A stretch of 58,933 nt of DNA from Coprinus comatus (taxonomy: Eukaryota > Basidiomycota > Agaricomycetes > Agaricales > Agaricaceae), in contig JAWPGT010000115.1 in assembly GCA_034638255.1 (NCBI GenBank), positions 1 through 58,933 on the forward strand, read 5' to 3'. The notes below the pieces were generated by a model that ran no database searches, was not told the DNA's origin, and worked only from the letters and a program-made list of their open reading frames with translations. Made by a program: the position numbers and the translations under genes. Positions 43,859 to 56,320 of this stretch are shown here, piece after piece; positions within the stretch are counted from its first letter, which is position 1, and every line of letters begins with the position of its first letter.

Positions 43859-45738
43859 TTATTTCGGCATAACACTTCGAATATTCCTCTTCCAAACAAT
43901 CCACTGGAATATAGGTAGAGTTATACACGAGATGACGATCCAAATAATCAAAACACCAAAATTCAATCCCACTAAACATATAAATATCCTCCTCTTTCTC
44001 AAATTTCAAAATAACATTTACTCACGTTCATTTTTTGTATCAGAGAAAATTGTCCGAAATCCTCTTGCAGTGTTGTGAAATGGTGAACCAAATCCATACC
44101 TGTATATACGAGGCAGGCTTTGTATCGGATACACAATAACAGATACATTTGCTATTTTGGGTAATAAAAATAGTAAGTATAGTCACCAAGGACTCTAATA
44201 CAAGTCCAATGGACGTCATATTACACCAGTTGAGTAACCAGAAAATGGCAAAACCACCTCTTCCAAATCTATATCCCAAGTGAGTTTTTATTGTCACAAC
44301 ACGATTTCAAATACGAGAGAACCAACTTGTGAGTGAAATCAATTTGAAAGGCGAGATTGATTAAAGAGTAAGAAAGCTTTAGTGGTAGTAGTTGCTTGTC
44401 AGTAAATAAAGGAACTGGGAATAGACGAATACACTTACAGAGAGGAAGAAATAAGAAATGATAGGACTTATCAAGCGAACCCTAACCAAGGCCCAAAATG
44501 TAAGTACATTGGATATAGCGGATACGTTCCTCGCTCCAACACCTATCAACTATACCACCATAAGCGTAAACTTTCAAGCAATTCAACGAATGTTAAGAAC
44601 AAACTTACTACAACGTAGAAAGATAATAGAATCTGGAATATCAACCCCGGAAATGTAGCAGCAGAAGTCACCGGTTGATAGAATGGACGCAAATTGTCAA
44701 TTGTATAGGAGACTGGTAAAATAACAACTTGAGGTGAAGTCATCAAGAGATCTACTAAAGCTTGAGGGGATAATGTTGAAGCTGCATGTTTCGCAAAGGT
44801 TAACGCATATGCATGCGTTAGTTGGTCCAGTATCTGGACAAACTGTTGGGAAGAATTATCAATGCAAAAAACCCAACAACATAATAACACCTTTGCGTAC
44901 AGCAGGTTGCAGCAATGACTGACTTGCGAATCTGTTCTCAGTTCGACACTGAATATTCACTATAAGATACTACAGACTTACTAGGTAGAGTCATATCTTG
45001 CTTGCACGACATACACAGTGATTGCTGAGCTCCCATTATATGCGCTATCGTGATATAACAATACATTATTAAGAATATTCGAAGCACCAGAGTTAACTGA
45101 CGTCGTAGAATCAACTATTGGCTCATTTGCACAACTTGAAGAAGTCGATACGTAAAACTCACTAGCAACAGCAACCCAAACCTTTTCTTCAGTCACACCG
45201 TGTTTCAAATCATCCAAGTTCCCAATTTCACTAGCGGAGTAGGTTGTCCATTTAATCACGGCATTCGATGTCCGAGGTAAATTCTCCATAAAATATGCTC
45301 CAAGATCACCCCCATCATAATCCTACATATCAAAAAAAAAAGTTGATTCAGTCACTTCTAACTCTTCTGAGCCAGAATGTTGGAAGAGTTTTGAAAAAAG
45401 AAAAGAAAGGAAAAGAAAAAGGAGCATACCACGACCCAACCATCAAAAGGACGAACAGGAAGCTTCCACAGAGAACCCCAATAAATTGGTAAGACCGCAA
45501 AAGCCAACAACATAATCAAAACCGTCCCAACTCCAAAAATCTTGGTATAAACCTTCCTAGCTCTCTTCAACTCTTTATGGTGGTTTTCAAAATAATCTCC
45601 TCTTGAAGGTGCTCCTTCTGAAGAATCTTTCGGGTTCGGTTCGGAGTAATAATGGGTTGATGATGCGAGGGTATCAGCGACATCATTACGTGTGCGTTCC
45701 CTACGATGCCAGTGGAACAACGGCATAAAGGGTTGCAC
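43859..45738 (-). CDS. SNG1-family (DUF3533) membrane protein, copy A
   Basis: A multi-exon gene whose first exon (from 45738) encodes a basic N-terminus and a membrane helix (IFGVGTVLIMLLAFAVLPIY then WGSLWKLPVRPFDGWVV). This is the family's start followed by the conserved DYDGG-type turn in the next exon. EEKVWVAVASEFYVSTSSSC and NGSSAITVYVVQARYDS form the luminal or extracellular domain. Later exons encode five or more further helices, IYRYGFGSPFHNTARGFRTI, and the last helix GLNFGVLIIWIVISCITLPI, ending RSVMPK at 43859. Yeast SNG1 affects resistance to nitrosoguanidine and plasma-membrane lipid asymmetry; whether that holds here is unknown. A paralogue lies at 50.7-52.9 kb. Confidence 0.8.
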
Positions 45739-46082
45739 GAGGCGTTGATATATGTGATCCTATGCGAATGGGTCCGAAAAGCAAGGTGGAGCTTGTTGAA
45801 TCGGATTGAATGCTAAAATGAAGTAATGCATAAGACAAGAAATGTCAGCCCAGTGAGCATATTTCATTTACAACTGAGCGATTCGATCGCCATGTTTCAG
45901 ATCTTCAAACGTGTCTATAGACCGGCCCCTTAACCGTGCTGGTGTGGGTACAATTCTAGCCAAGGCAATACATACGCAACGCAGGCGCATCCACCGTGTT
46001 TGACTTGGGGTAGTGAAACGAGGGTATTAAAATATCCTGAATCGATTCTGTTCATTGCGCATGTAAACTCGAATTCACCGAC
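45739..46082. other. Intergenic region
   Basis: Promoter side of SNG1 copy A and 3' side of the FunK1 pseudogene. No further coding or repeat feature is seen. Confidence 0.4.
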
Positions 46083-48606
46083 TCATGTAAAAATATTTGC
46101 CCTCTTAGTGATCCTTGTAAATACAACAAACAGTTTTTCATTCAGAATATCGCGGGGGAGATATCGATATTGAAAAGTTGAGCGGAGGTCACGAACGAGA
46201 TCATTGAGGGGGGTTATTATTAGTGAAGTTTGTCGAGGGATATTCTTGTGGTATGCAATAGTATGAGCATTTTTGGATTCCTCCTTCAGCGTTTCCGCGA
46301 TGGTCAAGAGTGATTTCATCAAACAATGTCATCTTGTTGTCCAGCGTCGATAAGTGATCATGATGAGTATACTTGAGTGCTATCCACAACAGGACATAAA
46401 AAGCTGATTCCCGATCGTCTTCAATATCTGGAAATTTTTTGGGATTGCGGATGCTGTGTGCAGATAAGAATGGCCATGTTCCCTGGTGAAAATTAATATT
46501 GTAGATTACTATGATGATGATACCGGTATTGTATAGATAGACACATACCATCCTATCAGGATTTTGCGGCGCATGTTTCAAATCATCTCGAAGCACAGCT
46601 AGGTCCCAGTCAATCAACATTCCCTTGCCATCCTTAAACAGAATATTCCCAACGCTGATATCATGGTGTAATATACCAGCTTTGAAATACGCGTCGTCAT
46701 GAGCTACAATAAATATATGTTAGCAACACTAACAATATGAAATAACAATCACATACCTTCCATTGCGTCTGCAATAGCAGAAACAAATTCTCTGGAAGAG
46801 CGAAACTGAGTCAATGGTTGTCCAATATCCTTCAACGCCATTCGATAGTGTAGTAAACGAACGTGGGGAACCTCGTCATCGTCGGGGAGATCCGAAGTGC
46901 GCGTCCCATGTCCCACATCATTTCCAAATGCAAATGTAGGTATATTCCGTACACCTGCTTCTTCTAATCGCTTGTATGTTTGCCCTTCACATTGGCTATG
47001 GGGATCGTCTGGCCTCCAATAGTCTTTGGTGTAGAGAATTTTCCCGTCATCCAAGTTCCAACATTTCATCCCTCTTGTTCCATTCCCAAATGGCAGCTCG
47101 TTTCTATAGGGAGGTGGGTACGATACAATAACTTGGTGTATTTTTGTTGGATTATCACGGTCAGGAATTGCCATTTTCCGGAATTCCCAGTGTTTCCTAC
47201 CATATTTAACATTATCAGACTCCAATTCTTGCAAACGATGAAGGTTCTTCCTCGCATCTTCTGTCAAGTTGTGATACTCAACCTCATTGATATTTGGTGT
47301 TTTCCATGGGACAACTGTAGAATCATAGCCACGTTCATGCGATGTGGCTCGAGAATATCGAACAAGGAATTCAGCAAGAGGACAACTTGGAGATCGGCCA
47401 TATTCAAACAGTTCTGTAACAACAGCACGACAGTGATCCCAATATACGAGCCTGGCACGATGTGCAATAATGACAATTGAGAATGCATGGAGACGGAATT
47501 AGGTATCAAGGACAGTAGAGCAGTACGTAGTGTGGGGGAAGGCAGATGGCTAGAGGAGGACGTGAGTCACACGAGTGACACGACGTCAGCAACCGTGACA
47601 TGATCTCCTTTCAAAATTCTTTTCTTTTCTTTCATTTCGTTTCATTTCTTTTTTTTTTTTTTCTTTTCTTCTTCGTTTCTTTTACTTTACGTCGTTCTCT
47701 TTAATGTCCGTTGTCCCTAACTTGTTTTGACTACTTCAAAGGGGGAAACCCTGCCCACCAAGGGTGTTTTTAGCTACATTTTCATCCTTTTTGCTCATTT
47801 TCTTTTACATACAAGTTTCGGAGACTCGTGTTCACCTTCAGCTTAATTACATACAATCGTATATTATATACGGGCAATGCCCTTTAATGCAAAACTCGTC
47901 TTTTTTCCCCAACGTTCACTTAAAAAGTCCAGTCTTTAATTTATTTTCACCTTCTTCCATTTTCGTTACTTTGGCAACTCTCATCTAGTACTGAACTCAT
48001 CCCCACAGTAGCCATCCGACCTCTAGCTTCGCGCGATTCATCATCTATTCCCTCAAATAGGTACGAGATCCCTTCGTCGTTGAAGGGGTCAGGGTCATCA
48101 AGCATGGGGTCATTGAACAGGTCATCCTCCTCCATGAACCCATAGTCGTTGTCCAGGAGCATAGGCGTCGAGTCGTGTTGGGGTTTGATGATATCGACCC
48201 AAAGCTCCATAGACGTCCAGTCGGGTTCCTTTAGATCCACTACCCCGGATTCTTGTTTGTATACAGAGACAGCCGGATAGGAGCATCTCTTGCTCTTCGT
48301 ATATGTGTTCGTGTATTTGAGGTTAGGAGTCAGACTAGATGCTATTTTTATCTACAGTAAAGGTAAGTGTGCATATGCAAAGTAAAGACTGTTAGTGTAC
48401 TCACAAACTCTCCACTCATACTACGAGGGTCATCCTGCAGCGCGATAAGTGGAAGAAATAGGTGATGGTTTATTTTCCTGGTGTGAAGGTAAGAAAGTAT
48501 TCAAAAATGCCTGCACATCGTATGGGCCTAGAAATTTGCCTGTGCACAAAGCAGCGTATTGGCGATGTACAGAGCAGTCGTATGGAATGTGAACTTGGTT
48601 GACCAT
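46083..48606 (-). pseudogene. FunK1-type protein kinase, copy A, split by an LTR
   Basis: Exon 1 (from 48606) encodes MVNQVHIPYDCSVHRQYAAL. Then comes MDLKEPDWTSMELWVDII to REARGRMAT (about 48240-48008). A 477-base insertion interrupts the frame (47531-48007). The kinase body resumes with a TAA at 47499-47501 where copy B has CAA. The core is otherwise well preserved: YRNELPFGNGTRGMKCWNLD, then YKRLEEAGVRNIPTFAFGND; after one intron, AGILHHDISVGNILFKD, the catalytic loop with HHDIS replacing HRD; MLIDWDLAVL, with DWD in place of DFG; and TWPFLSA. The C-terminal segment (TSLIITPLNDLVRDLRSTFQ) is in a shifted frame. FunK1 kinases are an Agaricomycete-expanded family of unknown substrate. Confidence 0.8.
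47531..48007. mobile_element. Solo LTR inserted in FunK1 copy A
   Basis: A 477-base segment begins TGTGGGGG and ends CCCCACA, an inverted terminal repeat of the TG...CA type. It is flanked on both sides by GTAG (47527-47530 and 48008-48011). The intact paralogue at 57.8 kb has a single GTAG at the same point, giving the empty site. Inside are a long pyrimidine tract (47620-47700) and a TATA-like GTATATTATATACGG, but no gag or pol sequence. This is a solo LTR left by recombination of a complete retrotransposon, probably Ty3-like; the superfamily is inferred. Confidence 0.85.
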
Positions 48607-49169
48607 GCGTATTAATGAGGGCTCCAAACATCGTTAAGCGGGAGAACGTGATACATTCCCACGGCCCAGACACAGCATATGTATCACGCAAAAAGTTTAT
48701 TAATTATTCACTACATCCTTGGGAGTTTAAATGTTGATATTAAGATATTACAGGTGCTACCCTGTAGGTCAAATATATTGTGACAAGCTGCTGAGGGATA
48801 ACACCAAAATATCCTTCCGGAATTGAAGAATTTTTCGATACATTCCTCCCAATCCTACCATCAAGTCGACCCCAAAATTTGTCCTCGACCTTCGACCAAT
48901 TGTCCCAAACCACGAAAGAGAGTGATATGTATGATAAGTTTATTAGTTCCCTATCTCCCATCCAAGTTGAGATAGGGCTAATTCTCCTAAGATCGATGCT
49001 GCAAGAAATTTGACCCCTAACCTTCACTATGTCAACTCGAACCTGATGAGGAACCACTTCCTTGGACCAAATGTGTCAATTTACAAAAAGTGTATGGTGG
49101 ATGAATTGGAATCAATTGGAAGGGAAAATCTCTGATCATAAGGTGCCAGACAAGGCTGGGGATAATGAG
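48607..49169. other. Intergenic region
   Basis: It lies between the 5' end of FunK1 copy A (-) and a FunK1 fragment (+). No supported gene; the minus frame at 48740-49057 has no domain. Confidence 0.35.
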
Positions 49170-49830
49170 GACGCAAGGACGGATATACTGATGTGGATGA
49201 GGAACCTGATCATCATCATCTGGATCACTTCTCATTCAATCGCCATCATAGTGATCAATTTGGTGACACCGACAGCAATTACGTCCATGGTACGAACGAT
49301 CCATTTAATGACGAAAAAAAAACCAAAGGTTGTATTTCGTCATCTGTATATCCATTCAGCAGAACCAGCGAGGTGAGAAAAAACAGGGAACAACTTGCAT
49401 CGTACTGTGCTGCCATTTTTGGAATGCAGTTTCCCCTTCATACCTTTCTATTTTATAGTGTTCTGCGACTAATGAACTAAGTTAAAGGGGAATTATGGTT
49501 TGTGGATGTCTTCCGGAAGCACTTGAGTCGTGAATCCTCCTGGTCACAAGGAGATACGGCAAAGGTGAGCCCTTTCACGACAGAAGAACTTGACGAGATA
49601 CGGTATAACGATGATATAGCCAAGCTTCATGGGGAACATAAAAGCGGAGTAATCTCAAAAATGAAGATGATGAATATCAAACATTGTGATTCATACTATT
49701 TACGAAGATCAGTAAGTGGACACATCTTTATATATGAGGTGGTGAATCATTGTACTCCCTTTTTACATCTTTCAGTTTGTATCACTTCCAGACAATATGT
49801 TTCACCATATGTTTTCAGGATTATGTAAAA
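49170..49830 (+). pseudogene. Diverged FunK1 fragment, copy C
   Basis: The segment NDPFNDEKKT, followed by REQLASYCAAIFGMQFPLHT, aligns with DPFNDEGISY and GRMATYCSALFDTQFRLHTF of the two better FunK1 copies. After a stop it continues VDVFRKHLSRESSWSQGDTA and FTTEELDEIRYND, matching the copies' SRATSHERGYDST and NEVEYHN. Only this pre-kinase region is present; the catalytic core is absent. It is much more diverged than copies A and B and on the opposite strand to A, so it is an older duplicate. Confidence 0.5.
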
Positions 49831-50692
49831 ACATACGTTCGTCCTAATGCTCGTTCGCTGTGGAGTCATGAGGCAATGATTATAACCAGGCTTATAACCG
49901 CCACGGGCGGTTTAGCCCTAAGCCCAATTTTAATTCCTTCACAAACAGTGAGCGTTGTTGTTGCATAAACCTATGTGCTCCGCAAAACATTCCCCTTGGA
50001 GTTCTGAGTATATTTAATGCGCACGAGACTGGTCTTTTCTGGGAGTACAGTCTAGTCATAGTCCATGCATAATCTGCGAGGTCCACCGAAAGGTATGGCG
50101 TATGAGCGGTTCTACTAGCACATATGTCATTTGTGATCAGGCGATTTGATCGATGTGTCTCAGCATGTAGAAATGAACACACTTCTAGTCAGGGACATAT
50201 ATGGTATCAGTTACTCAAAGAATTCAATAACTGACCTAAGCTCTCAGGGTCCAGAAGCATTCAAGTACCTTACATATACCATGTTTTCCGACGCTTTTAT
50301 CGCATTGATCACGCAACTCCCATTACTTATGCTATTTTTAGAAACGAGGGGGTGCGCTTGCCGAAGCATCGGATTAAAAACAATATTTACAATACAAATC
50401 TACAATCACAAGTCCGACTACAATAGTAAGTCCTGCTCTTGAATCTACAGATACTGGTGATATTTGTAATTCTACCAAAACTATGCAATGTCATTTATCT
50501 ATCTATATTGCATCATAATGCAACATTTCGTTCGGCGGAGTTCCCTTTTCCCCTATCAATGAAAGTCGTTGAACTAATGCCGAATGTTACAATTGCGATG
50601 ATGATGGATGATGATGGATGGATGGTGTCTAAGACCGAGAAACCGAGGTAACTGGGGAGGGTAACATATAAATAACGTTTTTTTTTTTTTGA
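49831..50692. other. Intergenic region
   Basis: No supported gene. A direct GATGATGGATGATGGATG run (about 50597) and an 11-T run (50678-50690) lie near the 3' end of SNG1 copy B. Confidence 0.35.
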
Positions 50693-52865
50693 CTAAGCCT
50701 CGATTTTCTCTGTTGCATGCGCCGGATGATGACCATGTTGTCGTGAATGAGCAGCCATATCTCTTCTCCTCGCCACATATTGGAAGAGTGGTAAAGTGAT
50801 AAGAGAGATAAATGCCCATATAATCAAGACGCCGAAGTGGAAACCAACTGTAATCGAGAAGTAAGATTGAGTATTATAGTTTGATCAGGAAAAATAGACG
50901 TGATTTGCCTACCTTCGTTCTTTGCTCCGAAAATGATGGTACGTACGGCACAACTGACATTATAGAAAGGTGCTGCATAACCATACCTGTATAAGATAGG
51001 TAAAACCTCAATCGGCATAACGCAAACAGCCACGTTGGCTGATTATTCAAAACATATCAGTAACCTAGTCGCTGAAAGAATTGTAGTTGAAACACTCACT
51101 AATGATCCATGTAAGCATGAAGAATGGAACAAAGTTAGGCGTAATTAGGGCTAGCATAGCTTCGAGAGCAAGTCCGCTGTACAGAAATATCATGCCATTT
51201 AGACCATATTTTGTATAACTTTTTGGTAAAATAGGAAGCTTACACTGCACACATGGCGGTATAATTGAGCATCCAGAAAACCAGAAAGCCGGAACGTCCG
51301 AACCTATGGTGAACACTAATCAGTACCGATCTTCAAAAATAAGAGTAATTGTTTCAAAACTGACTTTCTGCTTGTGTCAAGAAGGAAGGCCAAACTGAGT
51401 AACGAATAGAAAAGCTAACACAAATAATTAGTTTCACATAACTAAAAGTAAACTTAAGAAACACAACATACTGAAAGGATAAAATATGCAAGAAAAGACG
51501 TTGTGAAGCGAAGTTTGATAAGAGAAGGGAATGAAAGTAGCGTTTGCAAGTTTGTTGTTGTTCTTGCCGTATTTCCAAGCATCTACAAGCATCACAAGTA
51601 TTGAATTAATAAGAAAATTGGGTTGAGTTAGTTTTAATGAGATATTTACCACAACAAAGAAAGATAAAATTAATAAGAAGATTAGGCCGACGAAAGTAAT
51701 AACACCAGCACTAGGTGTGCACAAGAGGTGAGTTTTGTGTACATGGATAACGCGTATCGAATGGATCAAACTTACACTGGTTGATTGAAAGGAAGGACAT
51801 TACGCAATGTGTAATACATAGGGGCCGTAAGGGTTTGAGGTGAGGTTGCCACGAGTTGAGAAAGTACAGGTGAATCTCCCAATGTACGAACAACTTGTGT
51901 CGCGAATCGAGATGAAATTGCAATCATAGCACCTTCAACCTAAAGCAAGAATAAGTTTAATCGACATCCTCGGAAACGGAAAGAAAAACGTACAGCAGGT
52001 CGAATAAGTCCTCGGCTACAGTTTGTTTTTAGTTCCGGTATTTTTTGTGGCAACCGTAACCAATGACTCACTAAGCATTTTCGTTCCGGGCTTCAGTAGC
52101 AAATACAGTTACCGCTTGTGAGCCGTCGTAGCCAGCGTTTGGTGATGCCAGTGCCGCAGTGAGTCGGTTAGATGCTCCGGGATTAACTAAATCAAAAATG
52201 GAAATGATCGGATTAATGGACTTCGTTTAGCATGCAAAAAGAAGTTAGAGGTATGATACGCACTGGTAACCGCAACCCAAGCCTCCTGCTCAACAATAGC
52301 ACGTCCGACTTCTTCGATATTCGAAAATTGTTCTGCTGGTACAACTCTCCAAGCTATTCTTACTGGTTCTGGTCCATTGGATAGTCCAGCTATGACGCTT
52401 TGACCAATTAAACCGCCATCGAAATCCTGTTGCAAAAGAAACTCATTTAGTTGGATTTTCGTCCACTTCAAATCATTGGATTACATACAACGATCAATCC
52501 AGGAAGAGGACGATACGGGGTTCTATAAAACGCCCCCCAAAAGATTGAAAAAAAACCGTGAAAATTAGAATGGAAGTCATAAGTGTTCCACCAATAATCA
52601 TCTTGAAGTATTGTTTCCGCGCAGCAGTGACGGTGGCATCATGAGAGAAGAAGTGATTGTTGAACATAATAGGTCCAGGAAGAGGACCACTAGAAGGTGA
52701 TTCCATACGTGGAGGAATACTTTCCACAGGCTCGATGGTGACATTCATCTTTTGTCCTGCAAGTGAAGGTCGACTTTGCATGGCATCCTCTTCGTAAAGG
52801 TCATCGTCGTTGAGAGTCATGATGTTATCCCTCTGTGAGAGTCTATAAGACTGACGGTGAGCCAT
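50693..52865 (-). CDS. SNG1-family (DUF3533) membrane protein, copy B
   Basis: From ATG 52865 an N-terminal hydrophilic region (about 85 residues) leads to the first helix (KMIIGGTLMTSILIFTVFF). The frame is then lost at an eight-A/T run (52548-52555) and resumes one base off with IFWGAFYRTPYRPLPGLIV. QDFDGGLIGQSVIAGLSNGP is the conserved DFDGG turn, and EQEAWVAVT matches copy A's EEKVWVAVA. Further exons encode membrane helices, then IEVLPILYRYGYAAPFYNVS and GVLIIWAFISLITLPLFQYV, with a His-rich tail ending at 50693. Sequence and domain order match copy A, so the two are paralogues in direct orientation about 5 kb apart. The homopolymer break may be a sequencing error. Confidence 0.8.
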
Positions 52866-54822
52866 GGTTTAGGGTATGGGAACCAAGAAGCCTTCTTGGA
52901 CCAAACGTCGTTTTATAAGGGCAACATCGTCCGTTCTATTAATAAACTGTACAGATCACGCCGAACGAATTACACAGATTTATTATTCCCACGCCTACAA
53001 TTGGCTAACTCGGATCCATACTTTCCGTCCATCCGTGATAGCTACTACTATTTCTATACAGAAACGATTTGCACGACCTCTGCGGGCTTTCTAATACTCA
53101 GCTCAGCTCACGAAAGCTCGGCGGCCCTTGAAATCACGGAACCTTTTGTGAACAAGATGGCGTGTTAGATCGGCCAACGGCAAAGAGTCAAGACTACGTT
53201 TATGATACAACTCACTTCAAGTCCCATGGAGTTAAATTGTGAATCGCTTGCCACAATCGCGCCTTAGTAAACTGATAAGCCATCCAGCCATTTCGCCTTA
53301 TTTACTAGAATAGATGTCTTTTTGAGGCTACGTCGTGCCTTATTTGTGACTTAGTCTGACTCCTGTATGTCAGACTTGCTAGTATATTTAAAGGCAAGAC
53401 AGAATAAAATCGATACACTTAGCCATATGCGGTATGCCCATCTACGGCAATCACTATGTAACTTGATAAAGTGTCTTGCATGCGTTATTCGATGTTTTCG
53501 CGTTTTTGACAAAGATGCATACCTTGCCCGACCTAAGTGCTGTCTTCTTCGGCACTTGCAGGAAGGAGACTGACAGTTTCTGCGGTTGGTAGGTGGATGA
53601 TGATTGATTCGAGACATTCTATGTGAAGCCGAAGGTTCCTTGATTACTGATTAACCGTTCGTATATCTCTTATCGGAGGAGCAACGTCTATAGTACGCGT
53701 TGCATAGAAGCGCTAAAAAGTCTTCTGTTACCTACTACATGTGAAACTCAGAGAAGTCCGTCGAAGGCTAATCCAGTACAGTCAAGATTATCTGGATCAG
53801 TGTACTCCATTTACAATGCACACCAAGTTATGTACATTCTGGTATAGATCACTGATCATCGATCATTGCTCTGGCAAGAGACAAGATTATACTTTGAAGT
53901 AGTATAGCGGTATGTATAGGTTTTTAAGTCGGAATTTCAAGGTTATACTATTCGATAAGCAATCCACCTATCATCCTCTCTCTCTTGAATCAATTACAAG
54001 TATTCTGTCCAATAGAACGCCACGGAAGCGCATAGTTGCGTACCTGCGCTTCAAATGGATCTTCGGAATATAGGGAATAAGAATAACAACAGACATTCTA
54101 TTATTAATTCTCCGAGCTTCGGGAAGCATCAAAGCTTCCCGGTAGTTTCGATTGTTTCCACTTCCAGCATTATCAGGATTATCACGTAGTGCATGCCCAC
54201 TTATCATATTGTACGCATTTCACATTATCTATGGCGAATCGATAATATGTGCCACTTTAATTTTTCACCTATTTTTCCCCTTTTGTTGAGCTGGGAAAGA
54301 CTCGCCGGACAAAGTCGGGTAGTGCTTGGGAGTACTTTATATATAGACCTAATATGAAGTAAGCGCTATCAGTCCTTCTAATTGACGTAGGTGGCAAGGA
54401 GAGCTCGGAGAATGACACCCAAGTGGAAAAGGGTCCTGCCCAAATGAACCAAGCACGTGCCAGCGACTATACACAATAAGCCGCTCAAACACCGTCCAGA
54501 CTCCAGACCCCGGTGCCTTTAAGTTACCTTCTTACCATCTTACTTATATTTCCTTCCCCTCACGAAGTACTCTAGAGTTCATGCTGTTTCCAAACTACTG
54601 CAAAGCCACAATGAAGCGCCGATTCTCAACACGAACGTCTGACAGTTCTGACATTTATATTGCATCATATGAGCCTGGGCGGACCCGCGCTGTGTCAACA
54701 ACACTTGGGGTTGTGGGAGAAGCAATAGTACAATATGTCGTAAAACAAATTCCTCAACCCCGGAAGTGTTCCTTCTCCCTCTCTTTTCTCGTCAAGGCCT
54801 TCTTGTGCGCCTCTACCCAACA
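52866..54822. other. Intergenic region
   Basis: About 2 kb without a supported gene. A minus-strand piece at 54207-54090 (SGHALRDNPDNAGSGNNRNY) looks protein-like but has no continuation I trust. A TATA-like TTATATATAGACC (about 54337) and pyrimidine-rich leader precede the next gene. Confidence 0.35.
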
Positions 54823-56320
54823 ATGCTTTCCCCACCTCAACTAGTTACCTCCACAAACATCGCAACTCTCCCTTTAGAAAGCTTTCTCTATGGAATCTTT
54901 GTATTATTATTCATATTGTCTAATATTTTGTTTGTATATCGGACGAGGAGTTTACAAGGTTTAAAACGAGTTCCTCCTGCTAGTATGAAGTGGATATTGG
55001 TGTTGAGTTGGGCTGTGTTTTGCGGTGTTACTGGGGTATGATTTCTTTTTCTTATTCAGAATAATCAAACCCAGCTAAACATTATCTCAAATTCTAGCAT
55101 TGGATTGTATCATGGATACGAATATTTAATGGGTTCAAATATCACGATCCAACTATTCCACCTCATCTGTATTTTTCGGATATGGCACAAGTCACGCAAT
55201 TATTGAAGAGCACTTTCCTCTTACCATCACTCGTATTAACGGATCTTGCATTTGTACGGCAGTTCTTTTTTTACTCTTTAATTTAAAATTAATAACCTCG
55301 TGACAGATATATCGGCTGTGGCTCGTTGGGGGGCGAAAAGTGAAAAATATCATTGTCCCAATTTTGACTCTGTCTGGACTGTTTAGTGAGTCAATAAAAT
55401 AACGTATAATTTCTAACACCATAACTAACAACAGATGTTTAGTTAGTGGCGTCAATATTATAATGTGTTATGTCAAGTTTAGAGAAGGAGATTCATCTTC
55501 GATGAAGAAATTGAGAGTTTGGATTATGTGTGATCTTGTATTCACTATTTGGTACGTGTCGAAACATTTATTTCGAGAATATGTGACCGATAGTAAAAAT
55601 CAACCAGTACGAATGTATATTGTACAGGTAACGGATTTCGGCTTTAAACATTATTACATCTCCATAGTATGAACTTTTTCTCATAGTATTTATTGCATGG
55701 AGGATATGGTCTGTTGGAAGGAAGAGTAAGAAACATACCGGTTCTAATCTTTTAGTAAGTTTCTAAACATAAATATCAACAAAGAAAAATCATTTACAAA
55801 TGCACTTAAAGTGTTTACTAGCCATCATATCGGAAAGTGCAGGATTATACACGTTCGTTCATGTATCCATCTACTCTGTATCCATATCTAACCTTTCTCA
55901 CACACACTTCACAGCTCATGGATGTTAATCATATTCATCCTTCACATAATCTCATCACCAATCGACGTTCTCCTAACAGACTCAGCAGCAGCAGTAGCTG
56001 GAATAGCATTCATGTTGATAAATGTTCGTGTAGGACTTGGTTGGGCAACGGATAGAGATTCTAGAATCAAGTTTAAACCTTCACTTGAAGCTAGAAGTCC
56101 AGAATCAGATTCTGGTAAAGGTACGGAGGATACGACGGATATGAGTATGAGGTTTGCTACTAGATCTGAAGTTGGAGAAGATATTGATCTTTCGTTTGAG
56201 ATGGCTATGGAGGATAAGAGAGGGAGCCTGGGGAGAGGTAGAGGAAGAGGTAGAGGGAGAGGTATTGTAGTGACGAGAAGTATTGAGTCGGATGCGGATG
56301 TATCATCAAGGAAATTGTAA
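54823..56320 (+). CDS. Seven-helix-type integral membrane protein
   Basis: ATG at 54823. Spliced exons encode the helices LESFLYGIFVLLFILSNILF, MKWILVLSWAVFCGVTG, FLLPSLVLTDLAF with IYRLWLVGG, IIVPILTLSGLF, CDLVFTIW and WMLIIFILHIISSPI. The end of the helical part is AAVAGIAFMLINVRVGLGWA, a conserved closing motif of uncharacterised seven-helix proteins common in Agaricomycetes. The tail is cytosolic-looking, rich in Asp/Ser/Glu, with an RGRGRGRGRG run, ending at 56320. A receptor-like role is possible but unproven. Introns lie at about 55036-55097, 55254-55304 and 55385-55435, among others. Confidence 0.65.

Noticed and set aside
46980..47480. Plus-strand 166-residue frame opposite FunK1 copy A
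   Set aside because: Antisense shadow: the same frame appears opposite FunK1 copy B at 57868-58215, and the kinase strand carries the domain motifs.
47641..47660. Poly-T run suggesting an RNA polymerase III terminator and SINE
   Set aside because: It sits inside a segment with clear LTR ends and target duplication; the pyrimidine tract is explained as LTR content.
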